DNA of 64,000 bases, from NCBI RefSeq assembly GCF_023238625.1, contig NZ_CP096670.1, forward strand, positions 2,159,501 through 2,223,500. The letters are read 5' to 3'. Numbering within the stretch: the stretch's first letter is position 1; each line of letters opens with the position of its first letter. Under the pieces are notes generated by a model. The model worked only from the letters and a program-made list of their open reading frames with translations. It made no database searches and was not told the origin of the DNA. Of the stretch, positions 53,214 through 62,910 are shown one piece after another. Made by a program: the position numbers and the translations under genes. The stretch comes from Agarivorans sp. TSD2052 (GTDB lineage: Bacteria > Pseudomonadota > Gammaproteobacteria > Enterobacterales > Celerinatantimonadaceae).

Positions 53214-54572
53214 TTATTTGACCTGACTTCTAAACCAACGCGCTATTTTGTTGCGGGTTGCCCTAACCTCACCGAGCGTTTTTTCGTGCGCTGCAAAATT
53301 AACCGACTTGGGTACCGCTATTCTCTGTGATGAATAGATACCCGTATGGCCACTAAAATAATAGGCTACAAAACAGGCTACCGCGAAGTACAGCAAATGG
53401 TCGGAACCGAAAAGCTCTACTCCCATAATGGTACACGCCAAGGGAGTGTTGGTTGCTGCGGCAAATACCGCGATAAATCCAAGCGCGGCAAACAGATCAA
53501 CCGGGGCGCCCATGACCCAAGCTAACGTATTACCTAAGGTAGCGCCAATAAAGAACAAAGGCGTTACTTCCCCACCCTTAAAACCTGCGGCCAAAGTAAT
53601 TGCAGTAAGCAGTAGCTTTAACATCCAGCTGTACCATTCTGCCCCCCCTTCATTAAAGGCGCTGATGATACTTACTCCGCCCTCGCGAGAGCTGTTAACA
53701 CCTAGGCCGATATAATCTTGATGTCCTATTAGGTGCACTAATCCGATAACGATAAGTGCGCCAATCACCACAATCAGGTAGGGATTTTTAAACAGATGCT
53801 TAAAGATGTCCTTAAACATGAACACCGCTTCGCCAAACAGAAAACCCGTGAGGCCAAATGCAATCGACGCCAGTAATACTTTACCCAACAGCCATAAATC
53901 TACATGCATGACATGTTCAAATAGCATCACATGCTCTAAAAAATCGATTTTGTATTGAGTATGTGGTGCCCCCCAAGCGGTGCACACTACGTCGGCGAGA
54001 ATTGCCGCAAATAGGGCTGGTATGACCGAGTCGAAACGAATTCGGCCAAGGGCTAATACTTCTAAAGCAAAAATGGTAGCGGCTAATGGTGTGCTAAACA
54101 AGGCTGAGAACCCCGCTGCTACGCCTGCGCTTAGTAGTATTTGATAATCGCGGCCATTTAGCTTAAACCATTTGCCGTAAGCTGCGCTGCAGGCGCCGCC
54201 AATTTGCACTGCTGTGCCTTCTCGGCCGGCGGAACCGCCAAACAAATGGGTGACCACGGTGGAAAATAATACCAAGGGTGCCATTCGCAATGGGATCCCT
54301 GCGCCTGGCTGATGAATTTCATCAATGATTAAATTATTGCCTAACTCGGCGTTTTTACCAAAACGCCGATAAACAAATACGACCGCAATACCGGCAAAGG
54401 GAAGAAAATAGAGTAAATACGGCTTGGCAGCGCGAGTATGACTGGCGTAGTCCAGTAACCACAAAAACATGGCGTTGAGTGTTCCCACGGCGATGGCCAT
54501 TGGGATCAGTAACAATAACCAACGAAGTAAAACCAAGAGAGTGCGAGGGCTATTGGGAAGCGGGTTAGCCAT
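53214..54572 (-). CDS. CLC-family anion transporter with GREGT motif
   Basis: A 452-residue membrane protein of the CLC chloride channel/antiporter family. The gating-glutamate motif is GGSAGREGTAVQIGG (GREGT, where most have GREGP), and FKGGEVTPLFFIGATLGN corresponds to the second conserved GKxGxFxP-like site. The N-terminal region reads ELGNNLIIDEIH instead of the usual GSGIP. These deviations recall the fluoride-exporting CLC-F group, but I cannot confirm that. I found no fluoride-riboswitch sequence in the 213 nt upstream. GAAGGAA precedes the ATG. Confidence 0.82.
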   Translation of the reverse strand: MANPLPNSPRTLLVLLRWLLLLIPMAIAVGTLNAMFLWLLDYASHTRAAKPYLLYFLPFAGIAVVFVYRRFGKNAELGNNLIIDEIHQPGAGIPLRMAPLVLFSTVVTHLFGGSAGREGTAVQIGGACSAAYGKWFKLNGRDYQILLSAGVAAGFSALFSTPLAATIFALEVLALGRIRFDSVIPALFAAILADVVCTAWGAPHTQYKIDFLEHVMLFEHVMHVDLWLLGKVLLASIAFGLTGFLFGEAVFMFKDIFKHLFKNPYLIVVIGALIVIGLVHLIGHQDYIGLGVNSSREGGVSIISAFNEGGAEWYSWMLKLLLTAITLAAGFKGGEVTPLFFIGATLGNTLAWVMGAPVDLFAALGFIAVFAAATNTPLACTIMGVELFGSDHLLYFAVACFVAYYFSGHTGIYSSQRIAVPKSVNFAAHEKTLGEVRATRNKIARWFRSQVK

Positions 54573-54715
54573 GTTTGTTCCTTCAAATCGTAATCGCGAC
54601 TATGGCTACAAAACTGCCTAAAATGAAAGTGATACGCAGCCAAGAAGATCATTATCATTTAATCATGGCATAGAATATAGATCTGGTTAAGTCTTTGTTT
54701 ACTATAAAGCAAAAA

Positions 54716-54742
54716 CAAAAAAGCGAACCGACACGGTTCGCT
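54716..54742 (-). terminator. Terminator after gabT
   Basis: Read on the minus strand, a 9-bp stem (54734-54742 with 54722-54730, 3-nt loop, AGCGAACCG type) runs into TTTTTTGTTTTTG. It closes the gabD-gabT operon. Confidence 0.85.
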
Positions 54743-54785
54743 ATACCGACAAACAAATTTTTTGGGTGCATAACACGCTAGGTAT

Positions 54786-56066
54786 TTAGCGGGCTAAGGC
54801 CTTAAACAAGGCCACAAATTTTTCTATCCCCTCGTCAAGAATTGGGTCTTCGATGGTTAAGGCGGGTAAAAAACGTATTACGTTGCCATAGAAACCACAT
54901 GCCAGCAGCACTAAACCGTAATCTGGCGCCTTAGCGATTAACTGCTGAGTTAATTCTGTGTTAGCGCTCTCTGAATGACCTTCACTAATTAGCTCCATCG
55001 CTATCATTGCGCCAGATATACGAATATCGCCGATTAATTGAGGATACGCTTTACGCAATTGGCTTAAACAATCATTAAATTTAGCGCCAATGTGTTCAGC
55101 TCTACCCAGCAACTGTTGTTTGTCAATTTGATCAATAACCGCTAATGCTGCGGCACAGGCCACCGGTGAGCCGCCATATGTGCCCCCTAAGCCGCCTGGC
55201 AATGGTGCATCCATGATGTCGGCTTTACCGACAACCGCTGATAGAGGGAAACCGCCGGCCATGCCCTTGGCCATTGTTATCAGATCGGGTTCAATACCCG
55301 CGTCCTCGCAGCTGAACATTTTACCGGTGCGTCCAAAACCAGTCTGTATCTCATCAATGATCAGCACGATACCGTGTTCATCACAGAGCGCCCGTAAAGC
55401 TTGAAGTAGGGCTTTCGGAGCGGGATAAAAGCCCCCTTCTCCCTGAATCGGTTCGATAATGATTGCAGCAACATCTTGTGGCCCAATGTCGACTTTAAAT
55501 AAGTTACTTAAAGCCTTAAGGCTTTGTTCAGTGGTTACGCCATGCATCTCCATTGGAAATGGCACGTGATAGATGTCGCCGGCAAAAGGGCCAAACAAGT
55601 GTTTATAGGGCGTAATTTTACCCGTTAAAGCCATGGTTAGGTTGGTACGCCCATGAAAACCACCGTTAAAGGCCACAACACCTCGCCTACCGGTAGCGGC
55701 ACGCGCTATTTTTACCGCGTTTTCCACGGCTTCAGCCCCAGTGGTCACAAACATCGCTTTCTTAGCGCTGTCGCCTGGGCTTAATTTAACTAACTGTTCG
55801 GCTAACTCTACGGCACTTTCGTAAGGATTAACCATCACACAGGTATGACTAAACTTATCTAGTTGTTCTTTAACCGCAGTGACAACCGCGGGGTTACTGT
55901 GCCCGGTATTACATACTGCTATTCCAGTACCAAAATCAATGTAGCGATTGCCTTCTACATCCCATAATTCGGCGTTAAGCGCTTTTTCGACAAAGACCGG
56001 ATAAACGTTTCCTTGACCTCTGGCAAACACTGCTTGTTTTCTTTGTTGTAGCTCTTGGTTTGACAT
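54786..56066 (-). CDS. gabT: 4-aminobutyrate aminotransferase
   Basis: PLP-dependent class III aminotransferase that converts GABA and 2-oxoglutarate to succinate semialdehyde and glutamate. The 426 residues contain FVTTGAEAVENAVKIARAAT, AFNGGFHGRT, LIIDEIQTGFGRTGKMF and the PLP lysine in TMAKGMAGGFPLSAVVG. Length and motifs match GabT. AAGGAG precedes the ATG. It lies 19 nt after gabD on the same strand; product and substrate of the pair join, which supports GABA use. Confidence 0.93.
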   Translation of the reverse strand: MSNQELQQRKQAVFARGQGNVYPVFVEKALNAELWDVEGNRYIDFGTGIAVCNTGHSNPAVVTAVKEQLDKFSHTCVMVNPYESAVELAEQLVKLSPGDSAKKAMFVTTGAEAVENAVKIARAATGRRGVVAFNGGFHGRTNLTMALTGKITPYKHLFGPFAGDIYHVPFPMEMHGVTTEQSLKALSNLFKVDIGPQDVAAIIIEPIQGEGGFYPAPKALLQALRALCDEHGIVLIIDEIQTGFGRTGKMFSCEDAGIEPDLITMAKGMAGGFPLSAVVGKADIMDAPLPGGLGGTYGGSPVACAAALAVIDQIDKQQLLGRAEHIGAKFNDCLSQLRKAYPQLIGDIRISGAMIAMELISEGHSESANTELTQQLIAKAPDYGLVLLACGFYGNVIRFLPALTIEDPILDEGIEKFVALFKALAR

Positions 56067-56085
56067 TACATATACTCCTTCACCG

Positions 56086-57543
56086 CTAAGCGTTTAAGCC
56101 GCCTAAACACAAATATTTAATTTCCATATAATCATCTAAGCCGTAGTGCGAACCTTCACGACCATTACCAGATTGTTTAACGCCGCCAAATGGCGCGGCG
56201 GCATTTGAAATAATGCCTTCGTTGACTCCCACCATGCCGTACTCTAATGCTTCGCCTATTCGCCATACTCGACCAATGTCGCGCGTATAGAAATAGGCGG
56301 CTAGGCCATATTCGGTGTCATTGGCAATATCAATGGCCTGCTGTTCTGTTTCAAACATGATTAAAGGCGCGACGGGGCCAAATATTTCATTAGCGGCAAT
56401 AGGCATGTCGTTAGTCACATGGGTTAAAATAGTTGGCGTGTAAAAGTGGTTGCCAGCTGGATGGTTTTCACCCCCACATAACACCTTAGCGCCCGCGTTC
56501 ACCGAGCTCGTCACCAATGCGTCTACAGCTTGTTTGGCTTGCTCACTAATCATTGGGCCAATGACAACACCGTCTTCTATTCCATTGCCAACTTTAAGCT
56601 TGCTTAAGGCTGTAGCCAACTTTTCACTAAAAGCTTGGTAAACATTTTTTTGTACTAAGAAGCGATTTGCGCACACGCAGGTTTGACCAGCATTGCGGTA
56701 TTTTGATGCCAAGGCACCCTGTACGGCAGCATCTAAGTCAGCATCGTCAAACACGATAAATGGTGCGTTACCGCCCAGCTCCATAGACACTTTTTTTACC
56801 GTGCTAGCGCATTGGGCAATGAGTTGCTTGCCTACGGCGGTAGACCCGGTAAAGGTAAATTTGGCGACTTTAGGGCTGTCAGTTAACACTTTACCCATAG
56901 CGCGCGCGTTTTCGCCAACCACAACGTTAAATACCCCGGCAGGAATACCGGCTCGCTCGGCGAGCTCTGCCATTGCGAGTGCAGACAAAGGGGTGAGCTG
57001 TGCGGGGCGAACCACAAAGGTACAACCGGCGGCGAGGGCTGCTGCTGCCTTTCTGGCAATCATTGCATTAGGGAAGTTCCATGGCGTAACGGCTGCAACA
57101 ACACCAACAGCTTGTTTAATCACCATGATACGTTTATCTGCTGCGGGTCCGGGTATTACGTCGCCATAACAGCGCTTACCTTCTTCGGCAAACCAATCTA
57201 AAAAAGCGGCACCATAAGCAATCTCACCTTTTGCTTCGGCTAGGGGTTTACCCTGCTCTAGGGTTAAAATGGCCGCTAAGTCATCCTGATGCTCTAACAT
57301 CAATTGATACCAGCGCCTTAACAACCCTCCTCGCTCATTAGCCGATTTGGCTGACCACGATTTAAAGGCCTTGCTGGCTGCATCAATAGCCGCTTCTACG
57401 CCATCTGTACCGGCATCTTCTACCTGAGCAACCAATTCTCCATTTGCGGGGTTTAACACCGTAAAGCGGGAAGAGCTGCTAAGCCACTGGCCATTGATAT
57501 AAGAACGGGTCTTGAGTAGCTGTTTATCGCTAATGATTTCCAT
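56086..57543 (-). CDS. gabD: Succinate-semialdehyde dehydrogenase (NADP+)
   Basis: Oxidises succinate semialdehyde to succinate. ATG 57543 with AAGGAAG 9 nt upstream gives 485 residues. Motifs of the aldehyde dehydrogenase family: VTPWNFPNAMIARKAAAALA, the nucleotide loop FTGSTAVGKQL, the general-base Glu in VSMELGGNAPFIVF and the catalytic Cys in NAGQTCVCANRFLV. The second Cys nearby (TCVCAN) is typical of GabD. It is first in the gabDT operon, opposite a LysR gene. Confidence 0.93.
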   Translation of the reverse strand: MEIISDKQLLKTRSYINGQWLSSSSRFTVLNPANGELVAQVEDAGTDGVEAAIDAASKAFKSWSAKSANERGGLLRRWYQLMLEHQDDLAAILTLEQGKPLAEAKGEIAYGAAFLDWFAEEGKRCYGDVIPGPAADKRIMVIKQAVGVVAAVTPWNFPNAMIARKAAAALAAGCTFVVRPAQLTPLSALAMAELAERAGIPAGVFNVVVGENARAMGKVLTDSPKVAKFTFTGSTAVGKQLIAQCASTVKKVSMELGGNAPFIVFDDADLDAAVQGALASKYRNAGQTCVCANRFLVQKNVYQAFSEKLATALSKLKVGNGIEDGVVIGPMISEQAKQAVDALVTSSVNAGAKVLCGGENHPAGNHFYTPTILTHVTNDMPIAANEIFGPVAPLIMFETEQQAIDIANDTEYGLAAYFYTRDIGRVWRIGEALEYGMVGVNEGIISNAAAPFGGVKQSGNGREGSHYGLDDYMEIKYLCLGGLNA

Positions 57544-57705
57544 GATGGTGCGCTTCCTTATCAACCGTTGGTCTTGTGCTTACTAATAATACGTTCAATT
57601 CGATAACCGCGAGTTATTCAATTAACTGACTAAGTCCATTGAACATCAAGTTAAAACAAGGTTAAATATCAAACATTAAAACTAAAGTTTGAAGTTTATA
57701 AAACA

Positions 57706-58626
57706 ATGCTGGACCCAACAAATAGTAAACAACTTACCGAGTATGACCTTCGATTATTAAGGGTATTTAAAGCGGTGGTTGAGCATGGTGGTTTCGCCGC
57801 GGCTGAAAACGCATTGGGGATCACCCGTTCAACCATTAGCGTACATATGTCTAGCTTAGAGAGTCGAATGAACTTGCGACTTTGCGTACGCGGACGTAGC
57901 GGTTTTGCCTTAACAGAGCGAGGCCAAATTGTTTATCAAGCTTGTTTGAAGCTATTTTCGTCAATTCAAGAGTTTGGCTCGCTGGTGGATAACTTAGGCA
58001 AGGCGCTTAGTGGAGAATTGGTGATATTGTATTCTGATCTGTTAGATCAGCTTAGTATTGCCCGTCTGGGTGAGGCAATTAGCATGATAAAACAACAAGC
58101 CCCAAGTCTATGTATATCCTTAAACATGGAATCTGTCGCTAATATAGAATCTGCCTTAATCAACAACACCGCCCATGTTGGCTTTTATCCGGCCTATCGA
58201 CAAATTGATGGCTTAATTAGCCAAGTGGTATTTGCTGAGTCAATTTATCTTTGTGCCAGCAACCAGTGTGGTTTGTATACGATGAATGACGAGCAGATTG
58301 ATCAACAAGTACTCATTAAATACTCAGCTATTCACCCTGGTATTGAGCTAAACCCAAAAGGTAGAGCACAACTACAGCAACTAAATTTTGGTGCCAAAGG
58401 CTATCAGTTTGACAGCCGTCTAGCACTAATTTTGTCGGGTGCGTATATTGGTTATTTACCACTCAGCGAGGTGAAGCCCTACCTAGACAGTCAACAAATC
58501 CGCCGTATAAAACCCGATACCTTTTGTTATCCCTTTGAGTTGAGCCTAGTAAACAAAATTAATCCAAATGATAAAGAAAAAGTACAGTTGGCGATTGATA
58601 CCCTAAGTGATGTTTTTGCCCATTAA
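57706..58626 (+). CDS. LysR family transcriptional regulator
   Basis: A 306-residue regulator with an N-terminal winged helix-turn-helix (residues 13-72: RLLRVFKAVVEHGGFAAAEN, GITRSTISVHMSSLESRM) and a C-terminal effector-binding domain. It is divergent from gabDT with 162 nt between starts, the classic arrangement for control of the neighbour, so its effector may be GABA or a product. This is inference. A palindromic hairpin follows the gene. Confidence 0.88.
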   Translation: MLDPTNSKQLTEYDLRLLRVFKAVVEHGGFAAAENALGITRSTISVHMSSLESRMNLRLCVRGRSGFALTERGQIVYQACLKLFSSIQEFGSLVDNLGKALSGELVILYSDLLDQLSIARLGEAISMIKQQAPSLCISLNMESVANIESALINNTAHVGFYPAYRQIDGLISQVVFAESIYLCASNQCGLYTMNDEQIDQQVLIKYSAIHPGIELNPKGRAQLQQLNFGAKGYQFDSRLALILSGAYIGYLPLSEVKPYLDSQQIRRIKPDTFCYPFELSLVNKINPNDKEKVQLAIDTLSDVFAH

Positions 58627-58636
58627 ACCCGCATTG

Positions 58637-58668
58637 AGCTAAGCAAAGCCTAAAGCCATTGCTTAGCT
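58637..58668. terminator. Hairpin between LysR gene and desulfidase gene
   Basis: AGCTAAGCAA (58637-58646) pairs with TTGCTTAGCT (58659-58668) around a 12-nt loop between two convergent genes. No long T-run on either side; probably a weak bidirectional terminator. Confidence 0.55.
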
Positions 58669-58689
58669 TATCCAACTGTGTATTTGGCG

Positions 58690-59982
58690 CTATGCCTGTT
58701 TTTCTCGCATTGTCTCTATAATCGCGTCATCAGTGGACAGCATTGCCGTTTTAGACATCACACCAAGGTGCTCGATACTGTCGTCAGCCGACGCGAACAC
58801 GATGCCTTGTTGTGATGACACCGCCCCGCCAGAAACCGCTAAGATAGCGGATTTAACAGCACTACTGGCACCGGTTGACACTTTCATTGCACAACCTGCT
58901 TTCGCACCATCACAAAATACCCCTGATATATCACCAATCATTGAATTAATAGCGCGGTTGATGGCAGCTAAATCGCCCTCCATTAACCAAGTTAATGCGG
59001 CGGTTGCCCCCATGGCCGCCGTTGTGGCCGCGCACAATGCAGATAGTTTATTTTGCTTAGACTTAACATAAATAGCCACCAGATGGCTTAGCATTAAAGC
59101 TCTAACAAAAGTCTCGTTATCTAATTGTTTAATTTCAGCGAACGCCACTATCGGCATGGTCGCAGATATACCTTGATTACCACTACCAGAATTGCTCATT
59201 GCTGCTTGCTGAGCTCCGCCCATGCGTGCGTCTGAGGCAGCAGCGCCTAAGCGCATCGAGCGTGCTAATAAATCATCGCTGAGTAAACCAGTTTCTATCT
59301 GTTTTTGAAGGCTTGCACCTAAACCTAAGCCATAATCGCCGCTTAAACCGGTAGTGGCTAAGACTTTGTTTAGCTCGGCTGCTCGCAAAATAAACTGTAT
59401 TTCTTGCAACGGCACCTGTTCAATAAAATTTAGAATCTTTTCAAGATTCAACTCTACAGTTTGTTGCTCAGCAGGATGGGTGCATTGTAATGTGTCGGCC
59501 TGCTGTATGATTTGACCGTTTAGCTTAATGTATTCAAAACGGGTGTGGGTTTTGGCAATACACACTTCCACTGTTGTTTGTTGGTAAGTTGCAGTGACTA
59601 CGGTATAGAGTACGTCTTGGTTAGAGACCATGGTGACCGACACTGCTTTTTGTTCTAGTAAGGAAATCGCTTGTGCTAGCGCTTCTTTACTAATTTCAGC
59701 CAGCACTTCCAAACCACGCTGGGCGTTACCCGCGGTCGCACCAACAGCTGCAGCTATTGGCAAACCGGCTTTGCCGGTTCCGGGAACAAATACCCCCATT
59801 CCATTTTTGTAAAGATTAGGGGTAACGTTTACGTGTATTTTTTCTGGGCAATGGCCGAGAATCTCGGTGGCTTTAGCCGCAGCTAAGGCTACCGTCACGG
59901 GTTCTGTGCAACCTAATGCCGGTACGACTTCTGTTTGTACTAATGATATGTAAGATTGCCAGTGATTCATTTGCTGTTCCAT
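58690..59982 (-). CDS. L-cysteine desulfidase / serine dehydratase-alpha family (YhaM/UPF0597)
   Basis: A 430-residue enzyme of the UPF0597 (YhaM, CyuA in E. coli) family. It probably releases H2S, ammonia and pyruvate from L-cysteine with a 4Fe-4S cluster. The conserved Cys are in VVPALGCTEPVTVALA and FCDGAKAGCAMKVSTG near the C-terminus, and the signature GDYGLGLGASLQ is present. ATG 59982 is taken; ATG 59970 (GGAA upstream) is also possible. It does not form an operon with neighbours. Confidence 0.87.
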   Translation of the reverse strand: MEQQMNHWQSYISLVQTEVVPALGCTEPVTVALAAAKATEILGHCPEKIHVNVTPNLYKNGMGVFVPGTGKAGLPIAAAVGATAGNAQRGLEVLAEISKEALAQAISLLEQKAVSVTMVSNQDVLYTVVTATYQQTTVEVCIAKTHTRFEYIKLNGQIIQQADTLQCTHPAEQQTVELNLEKILNFIEQVPLQEIQFILRAAELNKVLATTGLSGDYGLGLGASLQKQIETGLLSDDLLARSMRLGAAASDARMGGAQQAAMSNSGSGNQGISATMPIVAFAEIKQLDNETFVRALMLSHLVAIYVKSKQNKLSALCAATTAAMGATAALTWLMEGDLAAINRAINSMIGDISGVFCDGAKAGCAMKVSTGASSAVKSAILAVSGGAVSSQQGIVFASADDSIEHLGVMSKTAMLSTDDAIIETMREKQA

Positions 59983-60165
59983 TTCGCCATTTTTATAAAT
60001 AATAGGCTGGAACAGCTAGAAAATTTTTGTGTGCTTTACGTTAAAGCTTTGGTAAATGAGTTAGATTTACTAACAATTGCCAATAAACGATAATTTCTTC
60101 TATCAACAATTCAAATAGCGACTTTCTGTTTTAAATTAGACTAAAAAGTCGCCACTAGTTACTCA

Positions 60166-60762
60166 CTACCAATCTACGCCTTTACGTGCTTTGACTCCGG
60201 AATCAAACGCATGCTTAACGTTTTTAACTTCTGAAATAGTATCCGCTATGTCTAGAACTTTGCGGTGACAGGCTCGCCCGGTGACTACAACGGTTTGTTC
60301 TTTGGGACGCTGATTGATGGCCTCTACGACTTCATCTACGTCTAGATAGTCGTAACTCAACATGTAGGTAATCTCATCTAATAACACTAGATAAATAGAC
60401 GGATCACTTAGCCATTGTTTACAGCGTTGCCAAATTTCTTGGGCGGCTTGGCTATCTAGCTCTCTATTTTGGGTTTCCCAGGTGAATCCGGTGGCCATGG
60501 TCGCAAATTCTACCCCGTTATTGGCTAACAAGTTACGCTCACCACACTCCCAGCCCCCCTTGATAAATTGTGCAACTACCGCCTTAAAACCGTGGCCGGT
60601 AGCGCGAGCAACATTGCCAAAGCCGGCTGTAGATTTACCTTTTCCATTACCGGTAATAACCAATACCAAACCTTTTTCGATGGAAGCTTCAGCCACCTTT
60701 TCATCAACACTTTGCTTTAACTTTTCTTGACGTTGTTGATGCTTATCTTGATCTTTACTCAT
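60166..60762 (-). CDS. cobO: Cob(I)yrinic acid a,c-diamide adenosyltransferase
   Basis: Transfers adenosyl from ATP to corrinoid cobalt in adenosylcobalamin synthesis or salvage. The ATG at 60762 gives 198 residues, with AAGGATAGGG upstream. The P-loop GNGKGKSTAGFG is near residue 37, and LVLLDEITYMLSYDYLD is the second nucleotide-binding stretch. The N-terminal 30 residues (MSKDQDKHQQRQEKL) are typical of BtuR/CobO. It stands alone between two oppositely arranged units. Confidence 0.92.
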   Translation of the reverse strand: MSKDQDKHQQRQEKLKQSVDEKVAEASIEKGLVLVITGNGKGKSTAGFGNVARATGHGFKAVVAQFIKGGWECGERNLLANNGVEFATMATGFTWETQNRELDSQAAQEIWQRCKQWLSDPSIYLVLLDEITYMLSYDYLDVDEVVEAINQRPKEQTVVVTGRACHRKVLDIADTISEVKNVKHAFDSGVKARKGVDW

Positions 60763-60892
60763 CCCTATCCTTCGGATTAACAATTTGTTAGCAAGTGTAG
60801 CCTGAGCTAAAGCTAACAAACCAGCATTGTTTCGCTAGAATAGCTATAAACCTTTGGGTATAGTGCCTTCACTATTATTGATGGAACCCTTT

Positions 60893-62821
60893 ATGTTTAA
60901 AGATAACCCTCTATTAGCCCAGCTAAAGCAGCAAATTAGAGAGACGATTCCAACGGTTGAAGGTGTTGTTAAAGCTACCGATAAAAACTTTGGTTTTTTA
61001 CAGACTGACAATAAAAAAAGCTATTTTATTTCCCCTCCCTTCATGAAGCAGTTGGTTCATGGTGACCGGATCAGTGCGGTTGTTAGAGAAAGCAACGGAA
61101 AAGAAGCAGCAGAGCCAGAAGAACTCATCGAGGCGGCCCTTGATACTTTTATCGCACGGGTAAAGTTTGTTGATAGTCGTACTAAAGTTATCGTTGACCA
61201 TCCTTTAATTAATCAAGCCCTTAACGCAAAAGTCATTAAAGACAGTGGTTTTTCTATAAAAGAAGGGGATTGGGTTAAAGCTAGGCTGATTAAACACGCC
61301 CTAAAAGAAAAGCATTTCCAAGCTGAAATTTTCGAATATGTAGCTGAAAACGATGACAGCTTTGCTCGATGGAAAGCGACCACGGCTAAGCATCAATTAG
61401 CGTGGGACCAGCCGGAATATGAAGCCGAACTGAGTTTGCTAGACCCCAGCGCAGAACGCCGCGATATCAGCAACGAATTGTTTTTCACCATCGATGGTGA
61501 AAGCACCAAAGATATGGATGATGCGGTATCTATTGTTGCTAAGGATGAAGGGTGGTCGCTTAAGGTAGCCATTGCCGATCCAAGCGCCTATTTAGCCGAA
61601 GGCAGCGCTCTTGAAGCGGTGGCCGCAAAACGGGCCTTTACTCTCTATCTTCCTGCTCGCACCGTTCCAATGATGCCTAGTAAATTAGCCAATGAAAAGT
61701 GTTCGCTGTTGGCGGGGCAAGAGCGCCCTGCTCTGGTCTGTGAAATGACCATTACAGGATCCGGTGAGTTACTAGACGACGCACGCTTTTATTTAGCAAC
61801 CGTTAAGTCAGGACATAGACTCAACTACACTCAAGTCTCAAATTTTTTAGAGCAGAACAACGAAGAGTTTAGTCAGGACCAAGCTCTACAACTGGCTTTG
61901 CGCGAACTAGAAAAAATGAGTCAACAACGTCACCAATGGCGTACCGAAAACACTTCTGTGTTTGGTGACCAATCAGATTACGACTTTGTATTGGACAATA
62001 AAGGCCGGGTCATTGATATTGTTTGCCAAGCACGACGCGCAGCCAACCGAATGGTTGAAGAGGCAATGATTGCAGCCAATGTTAGCGGTGGTCGATACCT
62101 GGATAAGCATTTAGGCTTCGGTGTGTTTGCCTGCCACTCTGGATTTAAGCCAGAGAAAGTGGATTCTCTTATCGAGTTATTAGCTAAATTTGATATTACT
62201 GCCGACAAAGACCAACTTTACGACCTTGAGTATTTTTGTCAGCTTAGACGAACCATCCTCGCGACAAACAATAAACGCTTAGACCAATTAGTAAAACGCC
62301 ATTTCAATTTTGGTATTTACAGTGAGCAGTGTTTACCGCATTTTGGATTAGGTGAGGCTAAGTACGCCACTTGGACGTCTCCGATACGAAAATACAGCGA
62401 TTTATTAAATCACCGTTTAATAAAATGCGCACTTGCGGGCGAACAACCATCTTCACCTTTAACAGAACAGCTAACTGAGCATTTAAGCGAGTATCGTAAA
62501 CGCCATAAGTTTGCTGAGCGTGAAATGGCAAACTTCTTGTATTGTGAATATTTTGCAGAGCAAGATGCTACAACTTGCTTAGATGCAGAAATCACGAATG
62601 TTAACCGTGGCGGATTAAATGTACGCTTATTGGCTAGCGGTGCGCCTGCATTTATCCCTAAGACTAAATTAGCCGCCAAGGATCAAGAGTTAACGATTGA
62701 GAGTGAGTTAGGTTATATTGCTACGGGTGATCTGCAATACAATCTCGGTGACACAGTTTCTGTGCGAGTGGTAGAAGTTAAAAAGCTACAGCAAACAATT
62801 ATCGCGGCCTTGTGTGAATAA
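60893..62821 (+). CDS. rnb: Exoribonuclease II
   Basis: Processive 3'-5' exoribonuclease that degrades single-stranded RNA. The ATG at 60893 (GGAA upstream) gives 642 residues, close to the 644 of E. coli RNase II; longer in-frame starts upstream are not supported. Domains: cold-shock-like RNA-binding segments 1-170, RNB catalytic domain 190-520 with TKDMDDAVSIV (the metal Asp residues), RAANRMVEEAMIAANV and a C-terminal S1 domain (560-640). A strong terminator follows. Confidence 0.95.
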   Translation: MFKDNPLLAQLKQQIRETIPTVEGVVKATDKNFGFLQTDNKKSYFISPPFMKQLVHGDRISAVVRESNGKEAAEPEELIEAALDTFIARVKFVDSRTKVIVDHPLINQALNAKVIKDSGFSIKEGDWVKARLIKHALKEKHFQAEIFEYVAENDDSFARWKATTAKHQLAWDQPEYEAELSLLDPSAERRDISNELFFTIDGESTKDMDDAVSIVAKDEGWSLKVAIADPSAYLAEGSALEAVAAKRAFTLYLPARTVPMMPSKLANEKCSLLAGQERPALVCEMTITGSGELLDDARFYLATVKSGHRLNYTQVSNFLEQNNEEFSQDQALQLALRELEKMSQQRHQWRTENTSVFGDQSDYDFVLDNKGRVIDIVCQARRAANRMVEEAMIAANVSGGRYLDKHLGFGVFACHSGFKPEKVDSLIELLAKFDITADKDQLYDLEYFCQLRRTILATNNKRLDQLVKRHFNFGIYSEQCLPHFGLGEAKYATWTSPIRKYSDLLNHRLIKCALAGEQPSSPLTEQLTEHLSEYRKRHKFAEREMANFLYCEYFAEQDATTCLDAEITNVNRGGLNVRLLASGAPAFIPKTKLAAKDQELTIESELGYIATGDLQYNLGDTVSVRVVEVKKLQQTIIAALCE

Positions 62822-62858
62822 GGTTTTGAATAGCTGATCTCTAGACAGAATAACCAAT

Positions 62859-62886
62859 AAAAAAGCCAGCAGTAGCTGGCTTTTTT
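62859..62886. terminator. Bidirectional terminator between rnb and prc
   Basis: A 12-bp stem (62859-62870 with 62875-62886), loop AGTA, with A-run on the left and T-run on the right. It can stop transcripts from both the rnb side and the prc side. Confidence 0.88.
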
Positions 62887-62910
62887 GTGTATTGCATTAA
62901 GCTGTAGTGC

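Noticed and set aside
54573-54700. Fluoride riboswitch before the CLC gene
   Set aside because: I could not find the conserved crcB-motif elements in the leader on the minus strand.
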